Source: Synergistes sp. (GTDB taxonomy: Bacteria > Synergistota > Synergistia > Synergistales > Synergistaceae). Taken from it: a DNA stretch of 37,541 nt. Where the stretch lies: positions 1 to 37,541 of the forward strand of contig JAFYJW010000035.1 of assembly GCA_017537925.1 (NCBI GenBank), in the 5' to 3' direction. Positions 9,319-17,429 of this stretch are shown here, piece after piece. Numbering within the stretch: the first letter of the stretch is position 1; every line of letters begins with the position of its first letter. The notes under the pieces were generated by a model. The model saw only the letters and a program-made list of their open reading frames with translations, did no database searches and was not told the DNA's origin. A program made the translations under genes and the position numbers.

Positions 9319-9939
9319 TCAGCGGCTGTTTAATTTCTTCTGAGCCATTTTCATTCTTGTAAAGTCTTCGCGCTCGCTTTCTTCAAGCACGTCGCTGATG
9401 AACGCTATATCCGCCCTGTTCTGCGGTATTACGACTTTTTCCAGAGCATTTACCCGCCTGTGCGTCTTTCTTATCTGAACTGCCAGGCGGTATACGCTTG
9501 TCTCGACTTCCGCCAGCCGGGCGACCAGGACCAATACCCTGCGGAACTTGGCGTAAGCCGCGTCCATCGCGCCGGAAGATCCGTGGAACGAGTAGCTCGG
9601 CACAGTTTTTGCCGAAAGCTCGTCGACATCGGGTATCTCAACGCCCATAACGGAATGGAGACGCACGGTGATATCAGACGTTAAAGGCACCGCTTCGGAA
9701 ATATCCTCGACAGTATCGATGCCGAGAGAGATATTGGCCCTCTGCAGCGCTTCGTATGCTTCCCCGAATATCCTGGCGACGTCCTCCTGTATCTTTTTTG
9801 CAGAATCTATATATCTCATAAGCTCCATCATCAGGACCTGGCGTTTCTGATCCAGCAGATCATGTCCCGACTGAGCCATAAGCACATCGCGCGTCAAACG
9901 CACCAAATTTCCTCTTGTAGGAGCTATCTTAGGCGACAC
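9319..9939 (-). CDS. ntpD: V-type ATP synthase subunit D (central stalk)
   Basis: Central rotor shaft subunit. 206 residues, expected length. The N-terminus SPKIAPTRGNLVRL is a near-perfect match to the family signature, and QIRKTHRRVNALEKVVIPQ is the conserved second helix with its RRVNALE core. I set the start at GTG 9939 because GGAGGTG is 5-6 nt upstream and the family starts here; a TTG 24 nt upstream would place the ribosome-binding site inside the gene. It is the first gene of the operon, unusual because ntpD is often last. Confidence 0.93.
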   Translation of the reverse strand: MSPKIAPTRGNLVRLTRDVLMAQSGHDLLDQKRQVLMMELMRYIDSAKKIQEDVARIFGEAYEALQRANISLGIDTVEDISEAVPLTSDITVRLHSVMGVEIPDVDELSAKTVPSYSFHGSSGAMDAAYAKFRRVLVLVARLAEVETSVYRLAVQIRKTHRRVNALEKVVIPQNRADIAFISDVLEESEREDFTRMKMAQKKLNSR

Positions 9940-9992
9940 AGAGCCACCTCCATTCAACAACAATATGGCGGAACAGCTTGCGTATCATATAT

Positions 9993-10021
9993 TGTATAAT
10001 TATCGCGCCGGTTAAAAACAA
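9993..10021 (-). promoter_or_regulatory. Candidate promoter of the V-ATPase operon
   Basis: On the minus strand a TTGTTT hexamer (10021-10016), a 17-bp spacer and TATACA (9998-9993) lie about 55 nt upstream of the ntpD GTG. The spacing is optimal for a sigma70-type promoter, and the surrounding sequence is AT-rich between two coding blocks. Confidence 0.5.
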
Positions 10022-10125
10022 ACGCCGGAACATGATATTACAGAAAAGCTTCATGCTTTCCGCCGAATCAGACATATGAATTTTAACGCTAAGCACTGAC
10101 TTAGTACAGGGGGTAAAAACACAGA

Positions 10126-11118
10126 ATGTTCCAGCTGTTTATAGCAGAAACGGTTATCGCGGGGATCCCGGGGCTTTCCGCGGCAGGGACGGATGTTGAC
10201 GCGCTTCGCTATACGGCGCCCGCCGACGCGGATATGCTTTTTTACGACAGGCCAAAAGTTGCCTCTTCTCTTCCGTTCGATCCGTTCGGGCACCCGTCGC
10301 CGGCCGTCGTTACCCGCGCAGCCATGCTTGAGAGCGGCTTTGCGGCGGGAACCGTGCGTGTGGGAACATCTGTCGCCCCCGCCTCGCCGCACGTTACGAT
10401 AAGCGAAAAGCCCGGGCGTGATATGAGAAAGGAACGGGCTGTGCCGGATTATGCCGCGATAGCTGAAAGAGCGTCGCGGCTTGCATCGGAATTTGATGAA
10501 AACGAAGAATATGCGGTGATAGCAGAATCGGTCCCCGGAGGCACGACCACGGCAATGCTGGTGCTCAGGGCTCTGGGCTACAGCGGCACGGTCTCATCGT
10601 CGGGGCCTGACAATCCTCTGGCGCTGAAAGAAAGCATCTGGCGCGCCGCGTCGGAGCGTCTCGGAATAAAAGAAGGCTCTTTCAAAGGGCTCGGGCTTGA
10701 GGCTGCGGCCGAACTCGGCGATCCGATGCAGGTGGCGGCTGCTGCCTATGCTGCTGCGCTGCCGAAAAAAGTTAAGGTCACTCTCGCGGGCGGGACCCAG
10801 ATGATGGCGGTAGCCGCGATACTCAGAGATATGGGGGTCGAAAGAGACCTTCTTGTCGCCACCACCAAATACGTTCACAGAGATCCCTCAAGCTGTTTTG
10901 AGTCATACGCTAAGCGGATAGGGACGCGCTGGTATGCCGCGCCTCTGGACTTTTCGAATTCACGCTTTGCCGGGCTTGCTGATTACGAAAAAGGTTTTAT
11001 AAAAGAAGGCGTCGGAGCCGGAGGAGCCGTATGGTACGCCGAACAGCTCGGCGTGCCTGTAGATCGTGTGCAGAGACGCACAGAGGATCTGTACGAAAAG
11101 ATGCGGAGCGGCAGCTGA
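10126..11118 (+). CDS. UPF0284 / CobT-like nicotinate-nucleotide phosphoribosyltransferase family protein
   Basis: 330 residues. Resembles the archaeal/cyanobacterial UPF0284 (TIGR00303) proteins, distant relatives of CobT, which activates the lower ligand base in cobamide synthesis. The clearest signature is AESVPGGTTTAMLVLRALG at about 128-146, matching the CobT GGTTTA phosphate loop. TLAGGTQMMAVAAILRDMG near 225-243 is a second glycine-rich block. A specific substrate cannot be read. It is divergent from the V-ATPase operon and convergent with feoB, 15 nt away. No other cobamide gene is nearby. ATG at 10126 has AGGGGGT 11 nt upstream, a rather long spacing. An inverted repeat CTAAG-6-CTTAG lies upstream at 10089-10104. 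Confidence 0.75.
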   Translation: MFQLFIAETVIAGIPGLSAAGTDVDALRYTAPADADMLFYDRPKVASSLPFDPFGHPSPAVVTRAAMLESGFAAGTVRVGTSVAPASPHVTISEKPGRDMRKERAVPDYAAIAERASRLASEFDENEEYAVIAESVPGGTTTAMLVLRALGYSGTVSSSGPDNPLALKESIWRAASERLGIKEGSFKGLGLEAAAELGDPMQVAAAAYAAALPKKVKVTLAGGTQMMAVAAILRDMGVERDLLVATTKYVHRDPSSCFESYAKRIGTRWYAAPLDFSNSRFAGLADYEKGFIKEGVGAGGAVWYAEQLGVPVDRVQRRTEDLYEKMRSGS

Positions 11119-11133
11119 AGGTAGCTTCGGACG

Positions 11134-12909
11134 TCAGAACGCAGAAAGCAGCAGATTTAGCACCGCGCCCGCTGCCACAGCAGAGCAGAGCATGAGCGCG
11201 CTTGCCTCGAGCATGCGTTTCAGACCGAGCTCTTTCCACATTACGACGAAAGTGGCGATGCAGGGGAATGTCATCGACAGAACTATGACGGCGACCAGCA
11301 TCTGGTGTGCGGAAAGCCCCAGCGGTATCAGAAGCCCCATCGCTATATCCTTGCGGAACATGCCCATAACGACAGGAACAGCGGTGGCGGGCGGCAGCCC
11401 GAGGACGGAGGTGAAAAAAGGAGCGAGCACGCGCCCTGCGCCCTCAAGGATACCCGCCATGTCAAGCATGTTCACGAGCAGTATCCCTCCCAGGACCAAA
11501 GGCGTGGCTTCTATGAAAAAGTCCTTTATGCGGAACCACAGCTTTGCCGTCCAGGCCTTAAAGGACGGTATCCTGTAAGGCGGTATCTCCACTATGAGCT
11601 CGGGGCTGAATCCCGGGAGCGCGATATTCATGATGCGTCCGAGCAGCAGCCATACAAAAAGCAGGATGGCATATACCGCGGCAACGTATCTGATCCCGAA
11701 CTGACCTAAAGTAGCCGTGAGCATCGCCTGTATCGATACGCACGGTATCCCGACTGAGATAAGGGTCGCTGCTATGAAGCGCTCCCGCTCAGATTCCAGG
11801 ACCCTTGTCGCAAGTATCCCCGGCACGTTGCAGCCGAAGCCCAGCAGCGTCGGGATTATAGCGTATCCGTGAACGCCGAATCTGTGCAGCAGCGCATCGA
11901 ATACTACCGCAAGACGCGGCAGGTAGCCGAAATCTTCAAGAAAAGACAGAGCCGCGTAAAAGGCGATTATATAAGGGAGCACCATTCCGAATTCCACGTA
12001 AAGACCGGTGGAGAGCACACCCATGCTCTGCTCAAGGTCGATAGCGCCGTCAAAGAGCCTGCCTATCAGCAGAGAGCGCAGGAAACCGTCGCCAAGGAAT
12101 GCGGACAGCCTGTTGAGCAGAGGAAGCCATATGTTTTCAAACAAAGGGTCGAAGACGTAGCTGACGAGTCCTTCTCCGGCTATGCGTATCACAGCGAAGC
12201 TCAGCGCCAGGACCGCGACGCCGGCCAGACCTCCGAAGAGCGGATGTGCGGATACATCCTCGGCGCGGTCGAGCAGCGTGTGATGACGGTGCGTTACCGT
12301 CTGCACGCCGGCCGTAATCTGGCCGATCTTCTGCCAGCACTCTTCTTTCGTCATGGGCGGCAGGCTGCTTGTTCGGGCGTTCCTTAAGCTCCCGACTATA
12401 TCGCTTATGCCGCTGCCGGTCGTGGCGACCGTCCTGCATACGGAGACCCCGAGCTCTTTTTCGAGCCTTTCAACGTCAAGCAGTATGCCCTTGTGCCGGG
12501 CCTCGTCGGTCATGTTGAGCGCCACTACGGTCGGGATATGATACGCGAGCACCTGCAGGGCGAGGACAAGATTTCGTTCAAGCGCGGTTGCGTCGATAAC
12601 GAGTATTATGCGGTCGGCGCCATCTTCTATTATGCGGCGGGCTATTTCTTCAGCTTCGTTGGTCGGGTTGAGGGTGTATGCGCCGGGTACGTCTATAAGG
12701 TCGGCGCATATATCCTTATGCCTGAGGACGCCCTGCGTGAAGCCTACGGTAGTGCCGGGGTAGTTTGAAGAGAGCGCCCTTATGCCGGTAAGCCGTGAAA
12801 AGAATACGCTTTTTCCGACGTTGGGATTGCCCATGAGCAGGATGCGCATGCGGCCCTCTTTTCTGATCATCTCTCCGCCGGAACAGAGAGAGCAGTCTTT
12901 GCAGCTCAT
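11134..12909 (-). CDS. feoB: Ferrous iron transporter FeoB
   Basis: Inner-membrane Fe(II) transporter with an N-terminal GTPase domain. 591 residues, shorter than the roughly 770 of E. coli. It begins with a Cys-rich tail (SCKDCSLC), then G1 GNPNVGKS at 27-34, NYPGTTV (G2), DVPG (G3) and NMTD (G4). A helical S-domain precedes the membrane part, which has two gate-type repeats (PYIIAFYAALSFLEDFGYLPRLA and LLGFGCNVPGILATRVLESERERF). The N-terminus is uncertain: ATG at 12909 has no good ribosome-binding site, and ATG at 12849 (MRILLMGNPNVG) has GAGGG upstream but would remove the Cys motif. Directly downstream of feoA. Confidence 0.93.
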   Translation of the reverse strand: MSCKDCSLCSGGEMIRKEGRMRILLMGNPNVGKSVFFSRLTGIRALSSNYPGTTVGFTQGVLRHKDICADLIDVPGAYTLNPTNEAEEIARRIIEDGADRIILVIDATALERNLVLALQVLAYHIPTVVALNMTDEARHKGILLDVERLEKELGVSVCRTVATTGSGISDIVGSLRNARTSSLPPMTKEECWQKIGQITAGVQTVTHRHHTLLDRAEDVSAHPLFGGLAGVAVLALSFAVIRIAGEGLVSYVFDPLFENIWLPLLNRLSAFLGDGFLRSLLIGRLFDGAIDLEQSMGVLSTGLYVEFGMVLPYIIAFYAALSFLEDFGYLPRLAVVFDALLHRFGVHGYAIIPTLLGFGCNVPGILATRVLESERERFIAATLISVGIPCVSIQAMLTATLGQFGIRYVAAVYAILLFVWLLLGRIMNIALPGFSPELIVEIPPYRIPSFKAWTAKLWFRIKDFFIEATPLVLGGILLVNMLDMAGILEGAGRVLAPFFTSVLGLPPATAVPVVMGMFRKDIAMGLLIPLGLSAHQMLVAVIVLSMTFPCIATFVVMWKELGLKRMLEASALMLCSAVAAGAVLNLLLSAF

Positions 12910-12924
12910 TATCAGGGCCTGCCG

Positions 12925-13155
12925 TCAGCCGATATTCTCTGCTTCGATCTCTATATGCTCCGCTATGCCGTGCGATATAGCAAACTGACGCCCGTCCAGC
13001 AGAACAGTGACGGGGCCGCCGAACGGCATGCATGAAATCTTTTCTATGATCTTGCCGCCGCGGAGCCCGAGCGCTTCCAGACGCTGCGCGGCCTCGCCTT
13101 CGGGAAGGCCCTTTATTGCCGCGCGCGTGCCGTTTTTCATTTCAATTAAATTCAT
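12925..13155 (-). CDS. feoA: FeoA family protein
   Basis: Small cytosolic SH3-like protein that accompanies FeoB and is needed for Fe(II) uptake. About 76 residues. GTRAAIKGLPEGEAAQRLEALGLRGGKIIE matches the FeoA core (G-x-GLPxG-x(4)RLxxLGLxxG), and PFGGPVTVLLDGRQFAISHGIAEHIEIE matches the C-terminal GGPV...A..I...I motif. The start is ATG 13155 or TTG 13161; GGGAG is 12 nt from the ATG and 6 nt from the TTG. First gene of feoAB behind a good promoter. Confidence 0.9.
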   Translation of the reverse strand: MNLIEMKNGTRAAIKGLPEGEAAQRLEALGLRGGKIIEKISCMPFGGPVTVLLDGRQFAISHGIAEHIEIEAENIG

Positions 13156-13180
13156 TCGCAAAATCAGCTCCCGCTGACGA

Positions 13181-13194
13181 TTACCTTAGAGTAA
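13181..13194. promoter_or_regulatory. Candidate operator in the feoAB leader
   Basis: Imperfect palindrome TTACCTTAGAGTAA (outer four bases of each arm complementary), just downstream of the predicted transcription start of feoA. The position suits a repressor such as a DtxR/MntR- or Fur-type metalloregulator, but the sequence matches no consensus closely enough to name one. Confidence 0.25.
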
Positions 13195-13206
13195 CCGCAT
13201 GCCAAT

Positions 13207-13235
13207 ATACTAAGCCGCCGCCGATATGCTGTCAA
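13207..13235 (-). promoter_or_regulatory. feoAB promoter
   Basis: Minus strand: consensus -35 TTGACA at 13235-13230, exactly 17 bp spacer, -10 TAGTAT at 13212-13207. The predicted start is near 13200, about 45 nt upstream of feoA. Confidence 0.6.
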
Positions 13236-13324
13236 GGCTGATATGCCGCTGCAGCGCATATAATGTATAATTGCAGTATGGATGCGCGCCGCAGGCGCGC
13301 CTGTATGCAGAGGAGGGCCGAACC

Positions 13325-14371
13325 GTGAAAAGGACGCTTGCTTTTACCGTTATCGTGCTGTTTTTTCTGTTTTCTGCCGAAGCGCGGCTTTTTGCCGCGC
13401 CGAAAAGAATCTCTCTTGTCATGGACGGATCCGACGAGGCACTGCCAGGATGCTTCAACAACATATGCGCCGAGGGCCTTAAGACGGCGCAGAAGCGTTT
13501 TGGCGCAAGAAAACTCGAGATATCCTTCTATAATGCTCTGAACAGCAGAGAAAAACGCCTTCCGCTGCTTCGCGAGGCGGCAAAGGAATCGGATATCGTT
13601 ATAGTTTCTTCTGCGGCGTACAACGAATATCTGACGACCGTCGTGCGGGAGTTCCCTTCCTGTCTTTTCGTGACTCTGCACGAGAACAGCACGGAAGGCG
13701 CCGTCGAGGTGGCTTTCCGTGAAGAGGAGGGCGGTTTCCTTGCCGGAGTGCTTGCCGCGATGATGACAGAAAGAGATAATCTCCCGGAAATTAACAGCGA
13801 AAAAATCGTAGGCATAATAATGGGAAAGAATGACGCGGTAGCGGAGCGCTTCAGGTCAGGTTTTGCGGCAGGCGCCTGGTATGTCAGCCCGGAAGTCAAA
13901 GTGCTGTCCGCATATACCGGAGACTTTACGGACAGGGAAAAGGCTGCCGGGATAGCGGTTGATATGAAGCGGAAAGGCGCCGATATAATATTCCTGCCGT
14001 GCGGGGAAGCTGCGCTCGGCGCGGTATTTGAAGCCGAACAGACAGGTTTTTTCACGATAGCAGTCGACAGCGAGCTCGAAAAAAAATATCCTAAAGCCGT
14101 GCTTACAAGCGTAGTGAAACGCACCGGGTACGTTATATACAAAATAGCCGAAGAATTTGTCGGCGGCCGCATAAAACCGGATGAAGTGCGCAAGATAGTA
14201 ATGTCTTTAGGCATTGCCGAAGACTGCATAGATATCTCGACATGGACGAGGGAAGCGAAAAACAATATCCCCGGGGATATACGCACAGCCGTTGAAGAAG
14301 TGGACGAAAAAATAGAAAAAGGCCTTATAGTGATAAAAGAAATAGAAAGCGGCAGCATAAAGGATAAATAG
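13325..14371 (+). CDS. BMP-family (Med/PnrA-like) extracytoplasmic binding protein
   Basis: 348 residues. The N-terminus has a signal peptide (VKRTLAF, hydrophobic core to about 20, likely cut after RLFAA). No lipobox cysteine follows, so it would be a soluble periplasmic protein rather than a lipoprotein. The family pattern is clear: GGFLAGVLAAMMT, then RFRSGFAAGAWYVSPEVKVLSAYTGDFTD, then MKRKGADIIFLPCGEAALGAVFEAEQTGFFTIAVDSE. Known members bind purine nucleosides or similar ligands for an ABC importer, but no permease or ATPase gene is nearby. The start is GTG at 13325 (GGAGG 8 nt upstream); longer starts lack a signal. The -10-like TATAAT at 13259 and 13266 may serve this gene. Confidence 0.85.
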   Translation: MKRTLAFTVIVLFFLFSAEARLFAAPKRISLVMDGSDEALPGCFNNICAEGLKTAQKRFGARKLEISFYNALNSREKRLPLLREAAKESDIVIVSSAAYNEYLTTVVREFPSCLFVTLHENSTEGAVEVAFREEEGGFLAGVLAAMMTERDNLPEINSEKIVGIIMGKNDAVAERFRSGFAAGAWYVSPEVKVLSAYTGDFTDREKAAGIAVDMKRKGADIIFLPCGEAALGAVFEAEQTGFFTIAVDSELEKKYPKAVLTSVVKRTGYVIYKIAEEFVGGRIKPDEVRKIVMSLGIAEDCIDISTWTREAKNNIPGDIRTAVEEVDEKIEKGLIVIKEIESGSIKDK

Positions 14372-14430
14372 TGAAAAAGTAAACCGCAGACGCATGTTTC
14401 TGCGCGGATATACAGATCGGAGTGAGAGAG

Positions 14431-15525
14431 ATGTTGCATTGCGGAATAATCGGACTGCCGCTCAGCGGAAAGTCTACCGTCTACAACGTGATAACGAGGG
14501 CAGGGGCTGAAGTCAAACCCTATGCCGGCGGAAAGACTGATCCGAACCGTGCGGTGGTTTCGGTGCCTGACAGGAGATTCGACGAGCTTGTAAAGATACA
14601 CAGCCCGCGTAAGGAAACGCCGGCACAGGTGGAATTTGTCGATCTGGCAGGCCTGTCGCGCGGAGCGGGCAAGGGGGCCGGGCTCGGAAACGCGTTTTTA
14701 TCCTTCGTTGCGGATGCGGACGCTCTTATACAGGTGATACGCTGTTTTTCAAATCCCGCGGTCGAGCACCCTGAAGGCAGCGTGGATCCCCTTCGTGACT
14801 GGGACATTGTTGACAATGAGCTTATATTCCGCGACCTTGCCGTGATAGAAAACCGTCTTTCCAGGCTGAAAGCCAAGAAAAAGCTTTCCGCCGAAGAGGA
14901 CAAAGAGAAGAAGCTGCTTGAAAAATGTTTCGAATTCCTTATGGAAGAAAAGCCGCTTTCCGCGATGGAACTGACGCCGGAAGAAGAGCGCCAGCTGCGC
15001 GGTTTTGCGTTCGTAACGTCAAAACCTCAGATAGTCCTGCTGAACCTGGACGAGAGCCAGAGCGAAGACTCGGCGATTCCCGGACTTGAGGCGCTCAAAA
15101 AACGCGCCGAAGAAAGAGGCGTTAAGCTCTGCCGGCTTTACGGGAACCTTGAGATGGAGATAACAGGCCTCTCTCCCGAAGAAGCAGAGATGTTCACCGA
15201 GGGGCTCGGGATAACCGAACCGGGACGCGAACGTCTGATAGAAGAAGCCTACCGGCTGCTCGGGCTGATAAGCTTCTTCACATGCGGCCCTGATGAAGTC
15301 CGTGCATGGACTCTGCATGACGGGGAAAAGGCGGTGGATGCGGCCGGGACGATTCACAGCGATCTTGCGCGCGGCTTCATACGCGCTCAGGTCGTGGCGT
15401 TCGACGATTATATGAAAAACGGACATTCGTTCGACGAATGCCGCAAGTCCGGCGTACTGCGCCTTGAGGGAAAAGACTACATCGTAAAAGACGGGGATAT
15501 GATAGAAATACGCTTCAACGTATAA
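14431..15525 (+). CDS. ychF: YchF family P-loop ATPase
   Basis: Translation-associated Obg-family protein that binds ATP in preference to GTP. 364 residues, the standard length. P-loop GLPLSGKST at about 8-16, then DLAGLSRGAGKGAGLGNAFLS (G3 region). The G4 motif reads NLDE rather than NKxD, as expected for the ATP-preferring YchF branch. A coiled-coil insertion lies around 130-200. A TGS domain occupies the C-terminus (LGLISFFTCGPDEVRAWTL... GTIHSDLARGFIRAQV... MIEIRFNV). ATG 14431 has GGAGTGAG upstream; a GTG 9 nt earlier overlaps that site. Confidence 0.95.
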   Translation: MLHCGIIGLPLSGKSTVYNVITRAGAEVKPYAGGKTDPNRAVVSVPDRRFDELVKIHSPRKETPAQVEFVDLAGLSRGAGKGAGLGNAFLSFVADADALIQVIRCFSNPAVEHPEGSVDPLRDWDIVDNELIFRDLAVIENRLSRLKAKKKLSAEEDKEKKLLEKCFEFLMEEKPLSAMELTPEEERQLRGFAFVTSKPQIVLLNLDESQSEDSAIPGLEALKKRAEERGVKLCRLYGNLEMEITGLSPEEAEMFTEGLGITEPGRERLIEEAYRLLGLISFFTCGPDEVRAWTLHDGEKAVDAAGTIHSDLARGFIRAQVVAFDDYMKNGHSFDECRKSGVLRLEGKDYIVKDGDMIEIRFNV

Positions 15526-15570
15526 CGGGCTGCATTGCTTTTTAATGCGTTCGGACTGAAGAGAAATATA

Positions 15571-15651
15571 ATGAAAAGATTTTTCTGCGGCGCTGCGGCG
15601 CCTGTGCCTGACGGCGACCTATATCTTAACGGGTGGTGTGCATATAGATGA
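15571..15651 (+). CDS. Possible 26-codon leader ORF before the DppA-like gene
   Basis: ATG AAA AGA TTT... gives MKRFFCGAAAPVPDGDLYLN... and stops at TGA 15649-15651, overlapping the next start codon (ATGA). The ribosome-binding site is weak (GAAGAGAAATATA). It could be a translationally coupled leader or chance; the codon content does not decide. Confidence 0.2.
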   Translation: MKRFFCGAAAPVPDGDLYLNGWCAYR

Positions 15652-16484
15652 AACTGTATATAAGTTCCGGAATCTGCGGCGCTACGGGAGTGGTATCGGC
15701 TGCTCAGTGCTGCCGGTCATATCCGGAATATTCCTTCGGGCGGTCGATGCAGATGCACGATCTGCACGCCGCGCTCAGGGGCGCGTTTGAAGCGGGCGCT
15801 GAGCTCGTTGTCGTAAACGACGCGCACGGAACGATGACAAACATCGATATATCCGGCTTGGGGCGGGGCGTCCGCGTGATCTCGGGCAGCCCTAAACTTC
15901 TCGGTATGGCAGAAGGTTCGGGAGAATGTGACGGAGCTGTTTTTCTCGGCTATCATGCGATGGCTGGCACGGAAAAGGCCGTGCTCGACCATACATACGA
16001 CAGGCAGACGATCCGCGCTCTGACGCTGAACGGGCGCAAAATGGGGGAGACCGGCATAAACGCGCTCTTTGCGGGAGTCCAGGGCGTTCCTGTCATCGCA
16101 GTCAGCGGTGACGACGCGCTGTGCATGGAAGCCGAAAGTCTGCTTGGCGAAAATATCGAGACCATGCCGGTAAAAGAGGGGCTGTCTCATTCCGCCGCCG
16201 TCTGCCTCACACCTGAGGAAACGGCTGAGATGATATCCGCGGGAGTAAGGCGCGCGGCCGAAAAACTTGCCGACGGCGTCTTTTCCCCGTTTGCCCCGGA
16301 GCCTCCTTATGTAATGGAGATAACTCTTGCCGATACGATACAGACAGATTCCGCTTCTCTTGTCCCGGGGGCGGTCAGGACAGCGCCATGCACTCTGCGC
16401 TTTGAAAACGACGAGGCGCTTGAGCTGCGCCGCGTTATTTATTCTGTCATAAAGTGCGCTTCCGCATACTCAGGGCTGCTTTGA
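15648..16484 (+). CDS. M55 (DppA-like) D-aminopeptidase family protein with altered metal site
   Basis: 278 residues, aligned almost without gaps to the B. subtilis DppA pattern. DppA is a self-compartmentalising zinc D-aminopeptidase. MKLYISSGICGATGV replaces the expected MK.Y.S.D.EG..G, so the usual metal ligands Asp8 and Glu10 are Gly8 and Cys10. The remaining expected residues are present: His60 (VNDAHG), His103 (GYHAM), Glu134 (MGETGIN) and the nucleophile His115 (LDHTYD). The usual GR.MT.EVNAA motif is GRSMQMHDLHAA here. The fold is therefore clear but D-aminopeptidase activity is doubtful. It precedes the ROK gene with overlap, suggesting one operon. Start ATG 15648; the ribosome-binding site is poor. 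Confidence 0.85.
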   Translation: MKLYISSGICGATGVVSAAQCCRSYPEYSFGRSMQMHDLHAALRGAFEAGAELVVVNDAHGTMTNIDISGLGRGVRVISGSPKLLGMAEGSGECDGAVFLGYHAMAGTEKAVLDHTYDRQTIRALTLNGRKMGETGINALFAGVQGVPVIAVSGDDALCMEAESLLGENIETMPVKEGLSHSAAVCLTPEETAEMISAGVRRAAEKLADGVFSPFAPEPPYVMEITLADTIQTDSASLVPGAVRTAPCTLRFENDEALELRRVIYSVIKCASAYSGLL

Positions 16485-17398
16485 TAAAAAAAATAGGCAT
16501 CGACATAGGGGGTCATACGATAAGCGCGGCTGAGGTCCTTCCCGACGGGGACGGCTTCAGGCCTGCTGCGCTTACGACAGTCTGCACGCCGCAGGAGAAG
16601 GATATGCCTTCCCTTGCGGCGGCCGTCAGGGATCTTGTGCTGCAGAGGGCTGAGCGCGGCAGCAGATGCTTTGTCGGCATAGGTGTTCCCGGTTTTGTAA
16701 ACAGGGACAGGTCGGTGATTCTCAGGCTGACCAACTTTCACGGCTGCGACGGCGTGCCGGCCGCGCTTTTGATATCGGAAGATCTTGAAGAACATGGCAT
16801 ATCCGCCGAAGTGCGCATAGAAAACGACGCCAACTGCGCAGCTTTGGGAGAACATATATGCGGTGCAGCCCGCGGAATGAAAGATTTTGCCGTGATAACG
16901 CTCGGCACCGGAATTGGCTCGGGGCTTGCCGCAAACGGGCGTCTGATCACCGGATCGCACGGCATGGCGGGTGAATGCGGGCATCTTGCCGTATGCGGCG
17001 AAGATGAGTATTACAGATGCATGTGCGGAGGAGCGGGTCACCTTGAAGAAGCCGCGTCAGCCGGATGGCTGGAAAAGAGGGCTTCGGAAATGGGGCTCCC
17101 TGCTGACTTCCGCGCCATATGGGAGATGCGCGGGCAAAATGATGCGGCACGGGCCCTCACGGAAGCGTCGCTCAATGCCATTGCCCGCGGCATAGCGTCG
17201 ATATGCGTTATGCTGGATCCGGAGGCTGTCATCTTAAGCGGCGGCATGAGCCGCGCCGTGGGTATAACGGAGGAGCTGCGTACCCGCGTTATGAAATATC
17301 TGCCGCTGCCTGTGCGTCCCGTGTTTAAGCTGCTGCTTTCCGAACTCGGAAGCAGCGCGGCGGTGATCGGCGCGGCTTCACTTGACGCAAGTCTTTGA
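16481..17398 (+). CDS. ROK family sugar kinase-like protein
   Basis: About 305 residues. Sugar kinase/transcription factor-like protein of the ROK family (glucokinase, N-acetylmannosamine kinase and relatives) without an N-terminal HTH, so most likely an enzyme. IGIDIGGHTISAAEV is the ATP phosphate-1 motif, IENDANCAALGEH the sugar-binding/catalytic segment with the conserved aspartate, and TLGTGIGSG phosphate-2. The zinc motif reads GHLAVCG...RCMCGGAGHLE: the third zinc cysteine of the usual CxCG..GCxE is a histidine here. The start is uncertain; TTG at 16481 overlaps the previous stop, and a GTG at 16454 is possible. Substrate cannot be inferred. Confidence 0.85.
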   Translation: MIKKIGIDIGGHTISAAEVLPDGDGFRPAALTTVCTPQEKDMPSLAAAVRDLVLQRAERGSRCFVGIGVPGFVNRDRSVILRLTNFHGCDGVPAALLISEDLEEHGISAEVRIENDANCAALGEHICGAARGMKDFAVITLGTGIGSGLAANGRLITGSHGMAGECGHLAVCGEDEYYRCMCGGAGHLEEAASAGWLEKRASEMGLPADFRAIWEMRGQNDAARALTEASLNAIARGIASICVMLDPEAVILSGGMSRAVGITEELRTRVMKYLPLPVRPVFKLLLSELGSSAAVIGAASLDASL

Positions 17399-17429
17399 CG
17401 TATAGCTGAGAAGTCTGGAGGAAGAGCAT

